A DNA stretch of 13,369 bases from the NCBI GenBank assembly GCA_026692885.1, contig JAPLNJ010000915.1:1-13369 (forward strand), in the 5' to 3' direction. Every line of letters begins with the position of its first letter. Within the stretch, counting starts at the first letter, position 1. Shown piece by piece: positions 1 to 6,964 of the stretch. The position numbers were made by a program, and so were the translations under genes. The notes under the pieces were generated by a model that was not told the origin of the DNA, searched no databases, and saw only the letters and a list, made by a program, of their open reading frames with translations. This DNA comes from Planctomycetota bacterium (GTDB taxonomy: Bacteria > Planctomycetota > Planctomycetia > Pirellulales > Pirellulaceae).

Positions 1-974
1 TCCGCCCGCTTGCGTTTGGAGATGTCCAAATTGATGCCGACGTAGCCGGTGACCTGGCCCGCAGGATCGCGAATCGTCGTGGCCACGCTATGCACCCAGG
101 TAATGTCGCCGGAGGTGGATTGGAGGCGGAATTCCTGTCCCCAATTACCACCGCTGGCGACCGTCTTCTGCCAGCCGGACGCCACCAGTCGCCGGTCTTG
201 AGGATGCACGCCGTAAAACCAGTCCGTGACTAACGCTGCCTCCGGGCTCAGCCCCGCCAATTCGCACCACTTGGGGTTGGCATAAGTGCAGTGGCCGGCA
301 GCATCGGTCAGGAAAATCCCGACCGGCGCCAGGGTCGTCAGGCCGCGGAATTTTTCCTCGCTCACCCGCAATAACTTGTGTGCGAAGTAGGGTTCGGTGA
401 TATCCTGGTGCGTCACGACGACGCGCGCCGGCCCTGGGAGCGGCAGACGTTTGACGCGGCCATGGAACCAGCGTTCGCCGTCAGGCGCGTGACAGGGATA
501 GGCGAGTGACAACGCCTGTTGCTCGCCGCTGAGCGCGGCGCGGATTCCGGCGGCGAAGATAGCAGCCTCTTCCGCTTCCGGATCCACAGCCACCGCGCGA
601 TCGCAGACGTCCAGGTAATTGGCGCCTTCGCACACGGACCCAGAGGGGGCTTGCTGAGCGGCGGCAAAATCGCGCCAGGCTTGGTTGATGTGGATGATCT
701 CGCCCGTTTCGTCCAGCACGCACTGGAGGACCGACAGGGAGTCGAGCGTGGCGGACAGTACCTGCTCCGACGCCTGCCGCCGCTCCAGGGTTCGCCGCAG
801 TCCCTCGTTCTCCAGCTCCAATGCAATCTGGCCAACCCGCAGTTCCTGGAGGAGCCGCAGCGTGTCCTCTGAGGTGACGGGAACCTGGACTTCCGAAATT
901 TCCTGACGGAATCTCTCTTCTGCGCGGCGGCGCAGTTCGTTCGCATTGGTCGCCTGACTTCGATCATCGTTCAT
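1..974 (-). CDS. PAS-domain sensor protein, N-terminal part (cut by left edge)
   Basis: An open frame of 324 codons runs from an ATG at 974 down to base 1 with no stop, so the C-terminus lies outside the window. Residues about 36-70 form a charged, leucine-rich helix (QELRVGQIALELENEGLR), a motif recalled in front of PAS domains of many planctomycete sensors. Two PAS domains follow: one near 74-193, ending THQDIT, and one near 205-318, ending GYVGINLDISKRKRA, where the DIS-KR ending is the usual PAS exit. No membrane segment or signal peptide is visible, so it is probably a cytoplasmic sensor. The missing output domain could be a histidine kinase, a GGDEF domain or a phosphatase. It points away from the gvp genes and may be unrelated to them or a further regulator. 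The start is the first in-frame ATG; its ribosome site is weak. The PAS assignment is firm, the ligand unknown. Confidence 0.85.
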   Translation of the reverse strand, partial: MNDDRSQATNANELRRRAEERFRQEISEVQVPVTSEDTLRLLQELRVGQIALELENEGLRRTLERRQASEQVLSATLDSLSVLQCVLDETGEIIHINQAWRDFAAAQQAPSGSVCEGANYLDVCDRAVAVDPEAEEAAIFAAGIRAALSGEQQALSLAYPCHAPDGERWFHGRVKRLPLPGPARVVVTHQDITEPYFAHKLLRVSEEKFRGLTTLAPVGIFLTDAAGHCTYANPKWCELAGLSPEAALVTDWFYGVHPQDRRLVASGWQKTVASGGNWGQEFRLQSTSGDITWVHSVATTIRDPAGQVTGYVGINLDISKRKRA

Positions 975-1127
975 GCCGATTACCCGCGATCCTAAGCCGA
1001 TGCCTGTTCGAAGGTTGAGTCTAGCTGATTCCTGGTCTCGCGGAAATCACCCCAGCCGGGACAATCGCCGCGGGCCTGCGCGGCTGGGCAAGCTGTTCCG
1101 ACCGGCATCGATCTGGCTTTCGCAAAC

Positions 1128-1143
1128 CCGCAATAACTTGCGG
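1128..1143. repeat. Small hairpin CCGCAA-TAAC-TTGCGG
   Basis: A perfect 6-bp inverted repeat with a 4-base loop. It has no T-run, so a terminator role is not supported. It is part of the palindrome-rich gap upstream of the gvp operon. Confidence 0.5.
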
Positions 1144-1197
1144 CTTTCACCCTTGCTCCTTGAGGGCCCCCTCGGCGATAAACAGGACGCTGGCCGT

Positions 1198-1225
1198 AAC
1201 GGGCGACCGCGGGAAGACGCCCGTT
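1198..1225. repeat. Inverted repeat AACGGGCG / CGCCCGTT
   Basis: Perfect 8-bp arms at 1198-1205 and 1218-1225 with a 12-base loop. The right arm shares three bases (1223-1225) with the left arm of the larger element that follows, so the two structures would compete if both formed. Confidence 0.6.
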
Positions 1226-1311
1226 TAACCGCGACCGGGTACCCGCTTGCGGGTGAGGGAGCGCGGACGTCCGCCGTAGCGGACGTGCTCCCCGTTGGGT
1301 CGCGGTTAAAC
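1223..1311. repeat. Nested inverted repeat forming a three-way junction
   Basis: The outer arms GTTTAACCGCGACC (1223-1236) and GGTCGCGGTTAAAC (1298-1311) are perfect 14-bp complements. Inside are two further hairpins: ACCCGC-TT-GCGGGT (1241-1254), and a longer arm with GGGAGC (1257-1262) opposite GCTCCC (1287-1292) and an inner stem ACGTCCGC-CGTA-GCGGACGT (1267-1286). The whole could fold as a cruciform or as a structured RNA leader of the operon starting at 1382. It resembles a dispersed palindromic element (REP or MITE-like), but copy number cannot be judged from one window. Confidence 0.75.
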
Positions 1312-1320
1312 GACACGGGG

Positions 1321-1370
1321 ACAATCCCACCCGCGCGCAGAATAGACAATCCCACCCGCGCGCAGAAGAG
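1321..1370 (+). repeat. 25-bp tandem repeat, two copies
   Basis: Two adjacent 25-base units (1321-1345 and 1346-1370), each starting ACAATCCCACCCGCGCGCAG, differ at a single base near their end. The second copy ends 11 bases before the ATG at 1382, and its AGAGG may serve as the ribosome-binding site, so the duplication lies in the leader of the first operon gene. It could be a doubled protein-binding site or a slippage product. Confidence 0.75.
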
Positions 1371-1381
1371 GCGCGAAATAG

Positions 1382-2017
1382 ATGCTCACCAAGGCCACTA
1401 GGACGTTGATTTGGATCCCGATTATCCACACCCAGGTGGATCAAGGGAGCCTGAGCGAGTCCATTCGGGAATTGCACATACGCCGACTGGGGACGGAGCG
1501 TTGGGAGCAGCACCTGCGGGCCGTGGAGGACACGTGGCGCTGCATCCGGGAGGACCTCGACAGCTTGAATTTGTGTTACGCCCAGGTGCGACTCTACCAG
1601 GACGGCCTGCCCCAGTGCGGACACGAAGCCAATATCGTTCGGGAATTGGCCGAGGCCGGCAGCAAAAATCACCGCCTCTTGTTGAACTTGATGCAGCAAG
1701 GTGCTACGTTGATGGGCACCGAATCCACGGAACTGCTGCTGGAGGAGTATTACTTGGCGCGCCAGGTCTTGGTTGCGATGGAGTCCAAGCAGCCGAATGC
1801 GGCAGAAGGCCGTCAGCAGGAGTTGAGCGCGTGTCTACTTGAACGGCGTGATTGCTATATTGCCAACCGCGTCTGCGAAACACTCCTAGTAGGAGAAACA
1901 GGGATCCTGTTCCTGGGTTTGCTGCACTCGATCGAGCGACGCCTGCCGCCAGACATCCGCGTCCGAAAAATGACGCCCCGCCAGAACCCACAACCTGGAA
2001 GTGAGGTTGACCTGTGA
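1382..2017 (+). CDS. Unassigned 211-residue protein, first gene of the gvp regulatory operon
   Basis: I do not recognise a named domain. The protein starts with IWIPIIHTQVDQGSLSESI (residues about 10-28) and contains a middle segment with GTES followed by LLLEEYYLARQVL, then ERRDCYIANRVCETLL and GETGILFLGLLHSIERRLP near the C-terminus. These ordered motif-like blocks suggest a conserved soluble enzyme or sensor-type fold rather than random coding. It has no signal peptide and no clear membrane segment. The ATG at 1382 follows AGAGG at 1366-1370. Its stop overlaps the GTG start of the NtrC-type regulator by four bases, a sign of translational coupling. A link to the regulator, for example as sensor, modulator or adaptor, is inferred only from position. 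Being a gene is likely; its function is unknown. Confidence 0.8.
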   Translation: MLTKATRTLIWIPIIHTQVDQGSLSESIRELHIRRLGTERWEQHLRAVEDTWRCIREDLDSLNLCYAQVRLYQDGLPQCGHEANIVRELAEAGSKNHRLLLNLMQQGATLMGTESTELLLEEYYLARQVLVAMESKQPNAAEGRQQELSACLLERRDCYIANRVCETLLVGETGILFLGLLHSIERRLPPDIRVRKMTPRQNPQPGSEVDL

Positions 2018-3438
2018 GTAGGAATTCTGTGTCATCCGACGTTGTGCTGATCACGGACGACGACCCGGCCATCCGCTGGACGCTGTCGGTGTTGCTGCAG
2101 AACGAGGGCTTCCAGACGCTCGAGGCGGAGGACGGCCAAGCCGCCCTCCGGTTCGTCCGCGAGGGGCTGGTCGATCTCGTGCTGCTGGATTTTGTCATGC
2201 CCGGGATGAACGGACTAGAGGTCCTGAAGTCGGTCCGGACTTTGGACCCGGAACTGCCGGTCATCCTGGTCACGGGGCACGGCACCACGAACACGGCAGT
2301 CGAGGCGGGAAGCCACGCGGTAAGTGGTTTTCTAACCAAACCGTTCAAGAACGACGATGTGGTGTTGGGAGTCCGGATGGCCTTGGCGAGGTGTCGGCGG
2401 TCGCAGAAGAAGCCGGGTTTCCGCTCGCCCCTCACCGCCGGCCTGTCGCTGCGGGAGGCCATGGGGCCCAGCGGCGAGATCCAAGCGGTCGTGAAACAGA
2501 TCGAGCAGGTCGCACTGTCGAATTTCACCGTGATCATCAGCGGCGAGACTGGCGCTGGGAAGGAGGTGGTCGCCCAGGGTATCCACGGCCTGAGCCGCCG
2601 CGCCAGGGGGCCGTTTGTGGCCGTGGACTGCGGCGCCATCCCGGCCAATTTGCTGGAGAGCAAGCTGTTCGGGCATGAGAAAGGAGCCTTCACCGGGGCG
2701 GATCACTCCGTGATCGGTTGCTTCGAAGCGGCGGCGGGAGGCACGCTGTTTTTCGACGAGATCGGCAACTTGCCGCTCGCGATGCAAGTGGCCATGTTGC
2801 GCACTCTGCAGGAACGGCAAATTCACCGGATCGGCGCCACCGCCCCCATCGATCTGGACGTGCGGATCCTGGTCGCGACCAATGAGAACCTGGAGACATT
2901 GGTCCAGGCCGGCCGCTTTCGCCGCGATCTTTTCTACCGACTGAATGAATTCAATGTGACCATCCCGCCGCTCCGCGAACGCCCTGAAGACATTATCTTC
3001 CTGACCAAACGGTTCCTGGATTGGACCCGCGAGGAGCTGGAGAAAGAAGCCTGCGTGATGACCCACGAGGCAGTCGAGATGTTGCTGGACTACCCCTGGC
3101 CTGGCAATATCCGGGAGCTGCGGAACGTCATTCGGCGGGCCGTGCTGCTGGCGGAAAGCAGTATCGCGGCGGAGCATCTGCAGCTGGCCGGCATCACCGA
3201 ACCCGCTGAGTTGTCCACGGCGGATTCCCCGGAAACGCCCAACGCAGATCCCTCGTTCAAGAACATCATGCAAGGCATTACGTCGGAGGCCGAGCGCACG
3301 ATTCTGGCGCAGTACTTGAGAAAGACGCAGGGCAACCTGAAGGCCGCGGCGCAGCTGTTGCACATGGATTACAAGACCATTCGCACGAAGGCCAAGCAGT
3401 ATCAGCTGCTGCCGCGGGAACGAGTGTTGGGGGTGTGA
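2014..3438 (+). CDS. NtrC-family sigma-54-dependent response regulator
   Basis: This 474-residue transcriptional activator has the full NtrC layout. The receiver domain (about 9-125) has the acidic pocket D15-D17, phosphoacceptor D59 in LLDFVMPG, T87 and K109. The AAA+ domain (about 145-385) has Walker A GETGAGKE (177-184), the sigma-54-contacting GAFTGA loop (224-229), Walker B GGTLFFDE (242-249) and WPGNIRELRN near its end. A Fis-type helix-turn-helix (about 437-465) closes the protein. The family uses ATP hydrolysis to open promoters bound by sigma-54 RNA polymerase. The GTG start overlaps the preceding stop by four bases, with TGAGGT at 2002-2007 as ribosome site. The likely partner kinase is encoded at 5018, beyond two gvpF/L genes. 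A likely target is the gvpA promoter at 6876. The family is certain; the target is inferred. Confidence 0.95.
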   Translation: MSRNSVSSDVVLITDDDPAIRWTLSVLLQNEGFQTLEAEDGQAALRFVREGLVDLVLLDFVMPGMNGLEVLKSVRTLDPELPVILVTGHGTTNTAVEAGSHAVSGFLTKPFKNDDVVLGVRMALARCRRSQKKPGFRSPLTAGLSLREAMGPSGEIQAVVKQIEQVALSNFTVIISGETGAGKEVVAQGIHGLSRRARGPFVAVDCGAIPANLLESKLFGHEKGAFTGADHSVIGCFEAAAGGTLFFDEIGNLPLAMQVAMLRTLQERQIHRIGATAPIDLDVRILVATNENLETLVQAGRFRRDLFYRLNEFNVTIPPLRERPEDIIFLTKRFLDWTREELEKEACVMTHEAVEMLLDYPWPGNIRELRNVIRRAVLLAESSIAAEHLQLAGITEPAELSTADSPETPNADPSFKNIMQGITSEAERTILAQYLRKTQGNLKAAAQLLHMDYKTIRTKAKQYQLLPRERVLGV

Positions 3439-3441
3439 CTT

Positions 3442-4239
3442 GTGAACCGAGTTGCGGGCGCGGATCCCTCAGGTTTCTACCTCTACTGCTTCACGCGGCC
3501 GGACGCGGTCCGCGCCGACGCGGCGACTCAGGCCCTGGTGATCCAAGACGTGGCGGTGATCTTTGCCCGCGTGCCGTTGGAGGAGTGGGAAGGTCCGGAG
3601 GCTGAGGCTTGCCTGCAGGACTCGCACTGGCTCATCCCGCGCGCTCTGGCCCACGAGCAGGTGGTCGAGGCCTACTTGGCACAGGCTCCCGTCTTGCCCG
3701 TGCGGTTTGGCGCGGTGTTCTCGTCGGAAGCCGCATTGACCGACTTCGTGACGCGCCGCATCGGTGAGATTTCCGGATTCCTGGATCGCATGCGCGGCTT
3801 CGAGGAATGGGCTGTGAAGGGGATTCTCGACCTCGGCCGGATGGAACAGTGGCTGGCGAGTACCGATGCCGTGCTGGCAGAGCGAAGGCGGAATCTGCCC
3901 GAAAGCCCCGGTACCCGCTACTTCCAGGAGAAGCGGCTGAAAGCCGACCTGCTGAAGATCTCCCGGCAGTGGGGCTCCGCGCTGGCCGAGACGTTGTCCG
4001 AAGAACTGAACCCGTGCGCGGTAGAGGTCCATCTGCTGCGGGCTCAGAAAATGGCTGAGGCCGATCGGGAGATGATTTTTCACGCCGCGTTCCTTGTGTC
4101 GTGCACGGCGGTGGGCGACTTCCAGGACCACGTGGAACGTCAGCAGGAACAGCATGCGTTTCAGGGCCTGACGCTGGAGATCTCCGGACCGTGGCCCCCC
4201 TACAGCTTCTGTCCTGCGCTGGCGGAGACCCCGGCATGA
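3442..4239 (+). CDS. GvpF/GvpL family gas vesicle protein (copy 1)
   Basis: A 265-residue GvpF/L protein, an accessory factor in gas-vesicle assembly; family members bind GvpA and are minor vesicle components. Family marks are the opening strand GFYLYCF (11-17), the core HEQVVEAYLAQAPVLPVRFG (71-90) and the C-terminal signature GPWPPYSF (249-256). The start is a GTG three bases after the regulator stop, so the gene is probably translationally coupled. Its end overlaps the next ATG as ATGA. There is no signal peptide. GvpF and GvpL are hard to tell apart by sequence, so I give no letter. It differs strongly from the other two copies in this window, which suggests separate roles rather than recent duplication. 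Confidence 0.9.
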   Translation: MNRVAGADPSGFYLYCFTRPDAVRADAATQALVIQDVAVIFARVPLEEWEGPEAEACLQDSHWLIPRALAHEQVVEAYLAQAPVLPVRFGAVFSSEAALTDFVTRRIGEISGFLDRMRGFEEWAVKGILDLGRMEQWLASTDAVLAERRRNLPESPGTRYFQEKRLKADLLKISRQWGSALAETLSEELNPCAVEVHLLRAQKMAEADREMIFHAAFLVSCTAVGDFQDHVERQQEQHAFQGLTLEISGPWPPYSFCPALAETPA

Positions 4240-5021
4240 AGCAACTGGTGTACGCCGTCCTGGCAACGCAAGACGTGCCGCGGGCCGGCGCGGTTTGCGA
4301 ATTGCAGGGACACCCGCTGGTGTTTGTGGCCGAGGGTCCGCTCACGGCGGCCTGTTCCGCGGCGATCCAGTCGCCTGCCGTGCCGGGGATGCCGCAGTTG
4401 CTGGCCTTTGCCCAGCTGGTCCAAGAGCTGTTCTCGCAGGCCACCGTGCTCCCGCTCCGATACGGATGTTGGCTGGAAGACGAGCGGGAGGTCCGCCAGC
4501 TGCTGAGCCGAAACGAGGCCGCTTTTCAGGCGTCGCTCCAGTTGGTACAGGGATGTATCGAGATGGAGATCAGCATCCTGCCGAATGTCGCGAGCGCCGC
4601 TGACGGGAACCCCGCTGAGTCCCAGGCTTCCCCTGCGGAGGCTGATTCGCCACCGGACCAAGGGCCCAGCCCAGCGGAGGTGGCCTCCCGCCCAGGGACC
4701 GGCTACCTGCTGGCGCGCCAGCACAGCTACGCGGTCAAGGATGACTACAAAGACGCCTTTACACGCCTGACGCGGAGTGTCCAGAATGCGCTCGCGGGAC
4801 TGTATGTCAAGTCCGTGGCGGAGCAACACGCCACGCGGCAAGGCGGCCTCTGGTCGCTGTACTTCCTGGTGCGGCGCAACGACAGCGATCGCTTTCGCGG
4901 GGCCTTTGCGGTACTGCAAGGATCGCTGGGGGAAAAACTGCTCCTCACCGGCCCCTGGCCGCCGTATAACTTTGTCTCGGGCAAGACTCCAGAACACAAG
5001 ACTCCGGAACAACTGTCATGA
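4236..5021 (+). CDS. GvpF/GvpL family gas vesicle protein (copy 2) with low-complexity insert
   Basis: A 261-residue GvpF/L protein starting at the ATG that overlaps the previous stop (ATGA). The reading frame stays open further upstream, but that part lies inside copy 1 and has no family similarity. The protein opens with LVYAVLA, has the core ATVLPLRYG (69-77) and ends with GPWPPYNF (239-246) followed by a polar tail. Between the two halves, residues about 118-155 are rich in Ala, Pro, Glu and Ser (for example ESQASPAEADSPPDQGPSP). This looks like a flexible linker and is absent from the other two copies. The family's N-terminal and C-terminal lobes flank it. The stop overlaps the kinase start by four bases. 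The family call is firm; whether it acts as GvpF or GvpL is open. Confidence 0.9.
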   Translation: MKQLVYAVLATQDVPRAGAVCELQGHPLVFVAEGPLTAACSAAIQSPAVPGMPQLLAFAQLVQELFSQATVLPLRYGCWLEDEREVRQLLSRNEAAFQASLQLVQGCIEMEISILPNVASAADGNPAESQASPAEADSPPDQGPSPAEVASRPGTGYLLARQHSYAVKDDYKDAFTRLTRSVQNALAGLYVKSVAEQHATRQGGLWSLYFLVRRNDSDRFRGAFAVLQGSLGEKLLLTGPWPPYNFVSGKTPEHKTPEQLS

Positions 5022-6598
5022 GCCAGCCGTTGCCAGCTAACGATCCGCGTCAGGAGCCGGCGGCTGCCGAGGAACGCTGCCGAGTGGGTCTGACGCTGCA
5101 CCAGATGCACCTGGTCGGCCAACCGGAGCCAATTGACCCGCATCAAAATTGCCGGCTGTGTCTGATGCTCCTGGACAGCATCCCGTCGTCGGTGTTGTTG
5201 CTCGATCAGCAGTTGCGCATCGTGTCCACCAATAGCAAGTTTCTGTTGCGGTCGCGGCTGACCGAAAACGAGGTGATCGGGCACCGGCTGGAGGAAGTCT
5301 TTCCCGCCGTCATCTACCAGAACATGGATTTTCGGCGGCGGATCTCCGATGTGTTCCGCAGCGGCGAGGCGACGGCTGGTGAACGTCTGACCTATCGGGC
5401 GCCCGGTTTGCCGATCCGTACGTATTACTACACCCTGGTCCCGTTTCGCTGCGACGGACAGGTCGACAATGTCATGCTGCTGATGGAAGACATCACCGAC
5501 ATGGTGCGGCTGAGCGAAGAGGCCCGTAAGGCGGAGCGACACTTGGCCAGCGTGATCGAAAGCGCCAGCGACATCGTGCTGTCCATGCGTCCGTCAGGCG
5601 AGATTCTGACCTGGAACACGGCGGCCGTTCACGTGGTCGGCCTCGAAGAATACAAGGTCCGCGACCGCTCTCTGTGCGATCTGTGCGTGGAGCCCCAGCG
5701 TCTGATCCTGGCTCAAGTGCTGGAGCGGGTCCGTGTTCGGGGACTGACGGAACGCGTGGAATTGGAACTCGCCAGCCGCGACGGCCGCGAAATCCCGATT
5801 TCCTGGGTGTTCTCCGCGATGCGTGATGCGGACGGGCACGTGGTGGGCCTGGTCGCCGTGGGCCGGGACCTGACGGAACGCCGCAAGTTCGAGGCCCAGT
5901 TGCAGCAGAACGAAAAGCTGGCCGCCCTGGGCGTGATGGCCGGCGGCATCGCCCACGAACTTCGCAATCCGTTGGCGGTCGTCTCTTCCGCCGCCCAGTT
6001 GTTGATCGAGAAACCAGCGTTGCCTCAGGAAGTGGCGACCACTTGTGTGGAGAAGATCTTCAACGGTGCCCAGCGGATGGCCGGGATCATCGAAAACCTG
6101 CTCAGCTTTGCCCGCCCCGCCGACAAAGGCCGTAAGACGAACCTGAATCTGGTGCCCGTGATCCGGGAGGCGGTCACCCTGGTGGGCCTGCAACCCGATT
6201 TCGCCAAGATCGATCTGCAAACCAAATACCCGGATGCGCCGGTCTCCGTGCACGGCAACGCTTGTTTGCTGCAGCAACTGGTCACGAACCTGGTCCTGAA
6301 CGCGCTCCATGCCACGTCCGAGCAGACCGGACGCGTTGCGGTCATCATCGAAAAGACATCCTCCCAAGCGCTGCTCTACGTGTCCGATACGGGTTGCGGA
6401 ATTCCCCTCGCCCATCTGAAGAAGGTGTTCGATCCGTTCTTCACCGCCATGCCGCAAGGCCGGGGGACCGGGCTGGGGCTGTCGATCTGTCACAGCATTG
6501 TTCAGCAACACGAAGGGAAGATCGAGATCGCCAGCCGAGAAGGCCAGGGGACGACGGTCAAGGTCGCACTCCCGTTGGTGAAGGAGGCGAAGAGGTGA
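5018..6598 (+). CDS. Soluble PAS-PAS sensor histidine kinase (NtrB-like)
   Basis: This 526-residue kinase has two PAS domains (about 50-163, ending MEDITDMVR, and 176-287, ending VGRDLTERR), a dimerisation and phosphotransfer helix with H313 in [12 protein letters not shown], and a GHKL ATPase domain with N424 and N428 (N box), DTGCGIP from 457 (G1) and GRGTGLGLS from 481 (G2). All catalytic elements are present. There are no membrane segments, so it should sense a cytoplasmic signal. Two CxxC pairs, C45/C48 just before PAS1 and C220/C223 in PAS2, could bind metal or report redox state; this is speculation. The ATG overlaps the previous stop (ATGA). It probably phosphorylates the NtrC-type regulator encoded at 2014, from which it is separated by two gvpF/L genes, an unusual arrangement. 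Confidence 0.93.
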   Translation: MSQPLPANDPRQEPAAAEERCRVGLTLHQMHLVGQPEPIDPHQNCRLCLMLLDSIPSSVLLLDQQLRIVSTNSKFLLRSRLTENEVIGHRLEEVFPAVIYQNMDFRRRISDVFRSGEATAGERLTYRAPGLPIRTYYYTLVPFRCDGQVDNVMLLMEDITDMVRLSEEARKAERHLASVIESASDIVLSMRPSGEILTWNTAAVHVVGLEEYKVRDRSLCDLCVEPQRLILAQVLERVRVRGLTERVELELASRDGREIPISWVFSAMRDADGHVVGLVAVGRDLTERRKFEAQLQQNEKLAALGVMAGGIAHELRNPLAVVSSAAQLLIEKPALPQEVATTCVEKIFNGAQRMAGIIENLLSFARPADKGRKTNLNLVPVIREAVTLVGLQPDFAKIDLQTKYPDAPVSVHGNACLLQQLVTNLVLNALHATSEQTGRVAVIIEKTSSQALLYVSDTGCGIPLAHLKKVFDPFFTAMPQGRGTGLGLSICHSIVQQHEGKIEIASREGQGTTVKVALPLVKEAKR

Positions 6599-6654
6599 GC
6601 GTTTGCGATTCCAGGGCGCGCCCCGTCCGCTTCCAAGCTTCGCGGGGCAACCGC

Positions 6655-6700
6655 AAAGATCCGACGGATCCGACCGATCCGACCGATCCGTCGGATCTTT
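6655..6700. promoter_or_regulatory. 9-bp GATCCGAC repeat in a long palindrome; possible activator site
   Basis: Four tandem 9-base units of the form GATCCGACG or GATCCGACC start at 6658, 6667, 6676 and 6685, followed by a final GATC. The outer arms AAAGATCCGACGGATC (6655-6670) and GATCCGTCGGATCTTT (6685-6700) are perfect 16-bp inverted complements. It lies about 200-245 bases upstream of the predicted gvpA start site, within reach of an NtrC-type enhancer protein. It could instead be a terminator for the kinase operon (it ends TTT) or a dispersed repeat. Confidence 0.55.
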
Positions 6701-6719
6701 CGGTTCCGCTTGTGGCGGC

Positions 6720-6762
6720 GCGTCCGGTGGGAAGCGGATACCTCCCGGTGGTATCCGGACGC
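6720..6762. repeat. Stem-loop upstream of gvpA
   Basis: Inner arms GGATACC (6736-6742) and GGTATCC (6750-6756) and outer arms GCGTCC (6720-6725) and GGACGC (6757-6762) are complementary, with the outer left arm offset by a bulge. Its centre is about 155 bases upstream of the predicted gvpA start site, so it is a second candidate for an activator-binding dyad. Confidence 0.5.
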
Positions 6763-6875
6763 CGCGCGGCGGGGACTCGGCGGCTTCCCGCGACGGCCTG
6801 CCCGTTGAGCCGAAAATACGCAAGGCCATAGCTCCTAGGACTTTGGAGCAGGGCGCACAAAAATGCTCGACCAGC

Positions 6876-6891
6876 TGGCACAGCTTTCGCA
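6876..6891 (+). promoter_or_regulatory. Sigma-54 (-24/-12) promoter candidate for gvpA
   Basis: TGGCAC (6876-6881), five bases, then TCGCA (6887-6891). The invariant GG and GC pairs are exactly 12 bases apart, as in the TGGCAC-N5-TTGCA consensus, with one mismatch in the -12 box. The base before TGGCAC is the preferred pyrimidine. Transcription would start near 6902, leaving about 97 bases of leader before the gvpA ATG. The cluster itself encodes an NtrC-type activator, which makes the match more credible than sequence alone. Not experimentally shown. Confidence 0.68.
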
Positions 6892-6905
6892 TTAAGGGCG
6901 GACGA

Positions 6906-6964
6906 CCTCGCGAGAAAACCCTGGGGTGTTCCCAGGCACCCGCCGATGCGGGAACCGTGCGAGG
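6906..6964 (+). ncRNA. Structured gvpA 5' leader (three-way junction)
   Basis: An outer stem CCTCGC (6906-6911) with GCGAGG (6959-6964) encloses two hairpins: CCTGGG-GTGTT-CCCAGG (6920-6936) and CCCGC-CGAT-GCGGG (6939-6952). The fold begins about four bases after the predicted sigma-54 start and ends about 20 bases before the AAGGAG ribosome site, which stays free. A 5'-terminal stem of this kind commonly protects an mRNA from decay, a plausible need for an abundant shell protein. I do not recognise a known riboswitch class. Confidence 0.55.

Larger units (their letters stand above)
975..1381. other. Intergenic region with repeats, between divergent genes
   Basis: This 407-base gap separates the minus-strand PAS gene from the plus-strand gvp operon and should hold both promoters. 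I see no convincing -35/-10 pair and no sigma-54 motif with correct spacing. Its visible contents are several inverted repeats and one 25-bp tandem repeat, listed separately. Open frames crossing it on either strand lack family motifs and I do not call them genes. Confidence 0.6.

Noticed and set aside
413..967. Minus-strand open frame of 184 codons
   Set aside because: It is out of frame with the PAS protein read from 974, which has clear PAS motifs throughout; this frame gives an Arg/Ser-rich product typical of a shadow.
364..1140. 15-base match ACCCGCAATAACTTG at 364-378 and 1126-1140, as a sign of a decayed PAS gene copy
   Set aside because: The match is short, one copy is coding and the other forms a small hairpin; flanking translations do not continue the similarity.
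973..1401. Plus-strand open frame across the intergenic repeats
   Set aside because: It translates palindromes and tandem repeats, has no family mark, no good ribosome site, and overlaps the better-supported start at 1382.
992..1699. Minus-strand open frame of 235 codons
   Set aside because: It runs through the repeat gap and antisense to the coding region at 1382, and its translation shows no recognisable domain.
4101..4235. Upstream extension of GvpF/L copy 2
   Set aside because: It lies inside copy 1 in another frame and has no similarity to the family; the ATGA overlap at 4236 fits the rest of the operon.
6658..6697. CRISPR array
   Set aside because: The 9-base units are directly adjacent with no spacers, so this is a simple tandem repeat.
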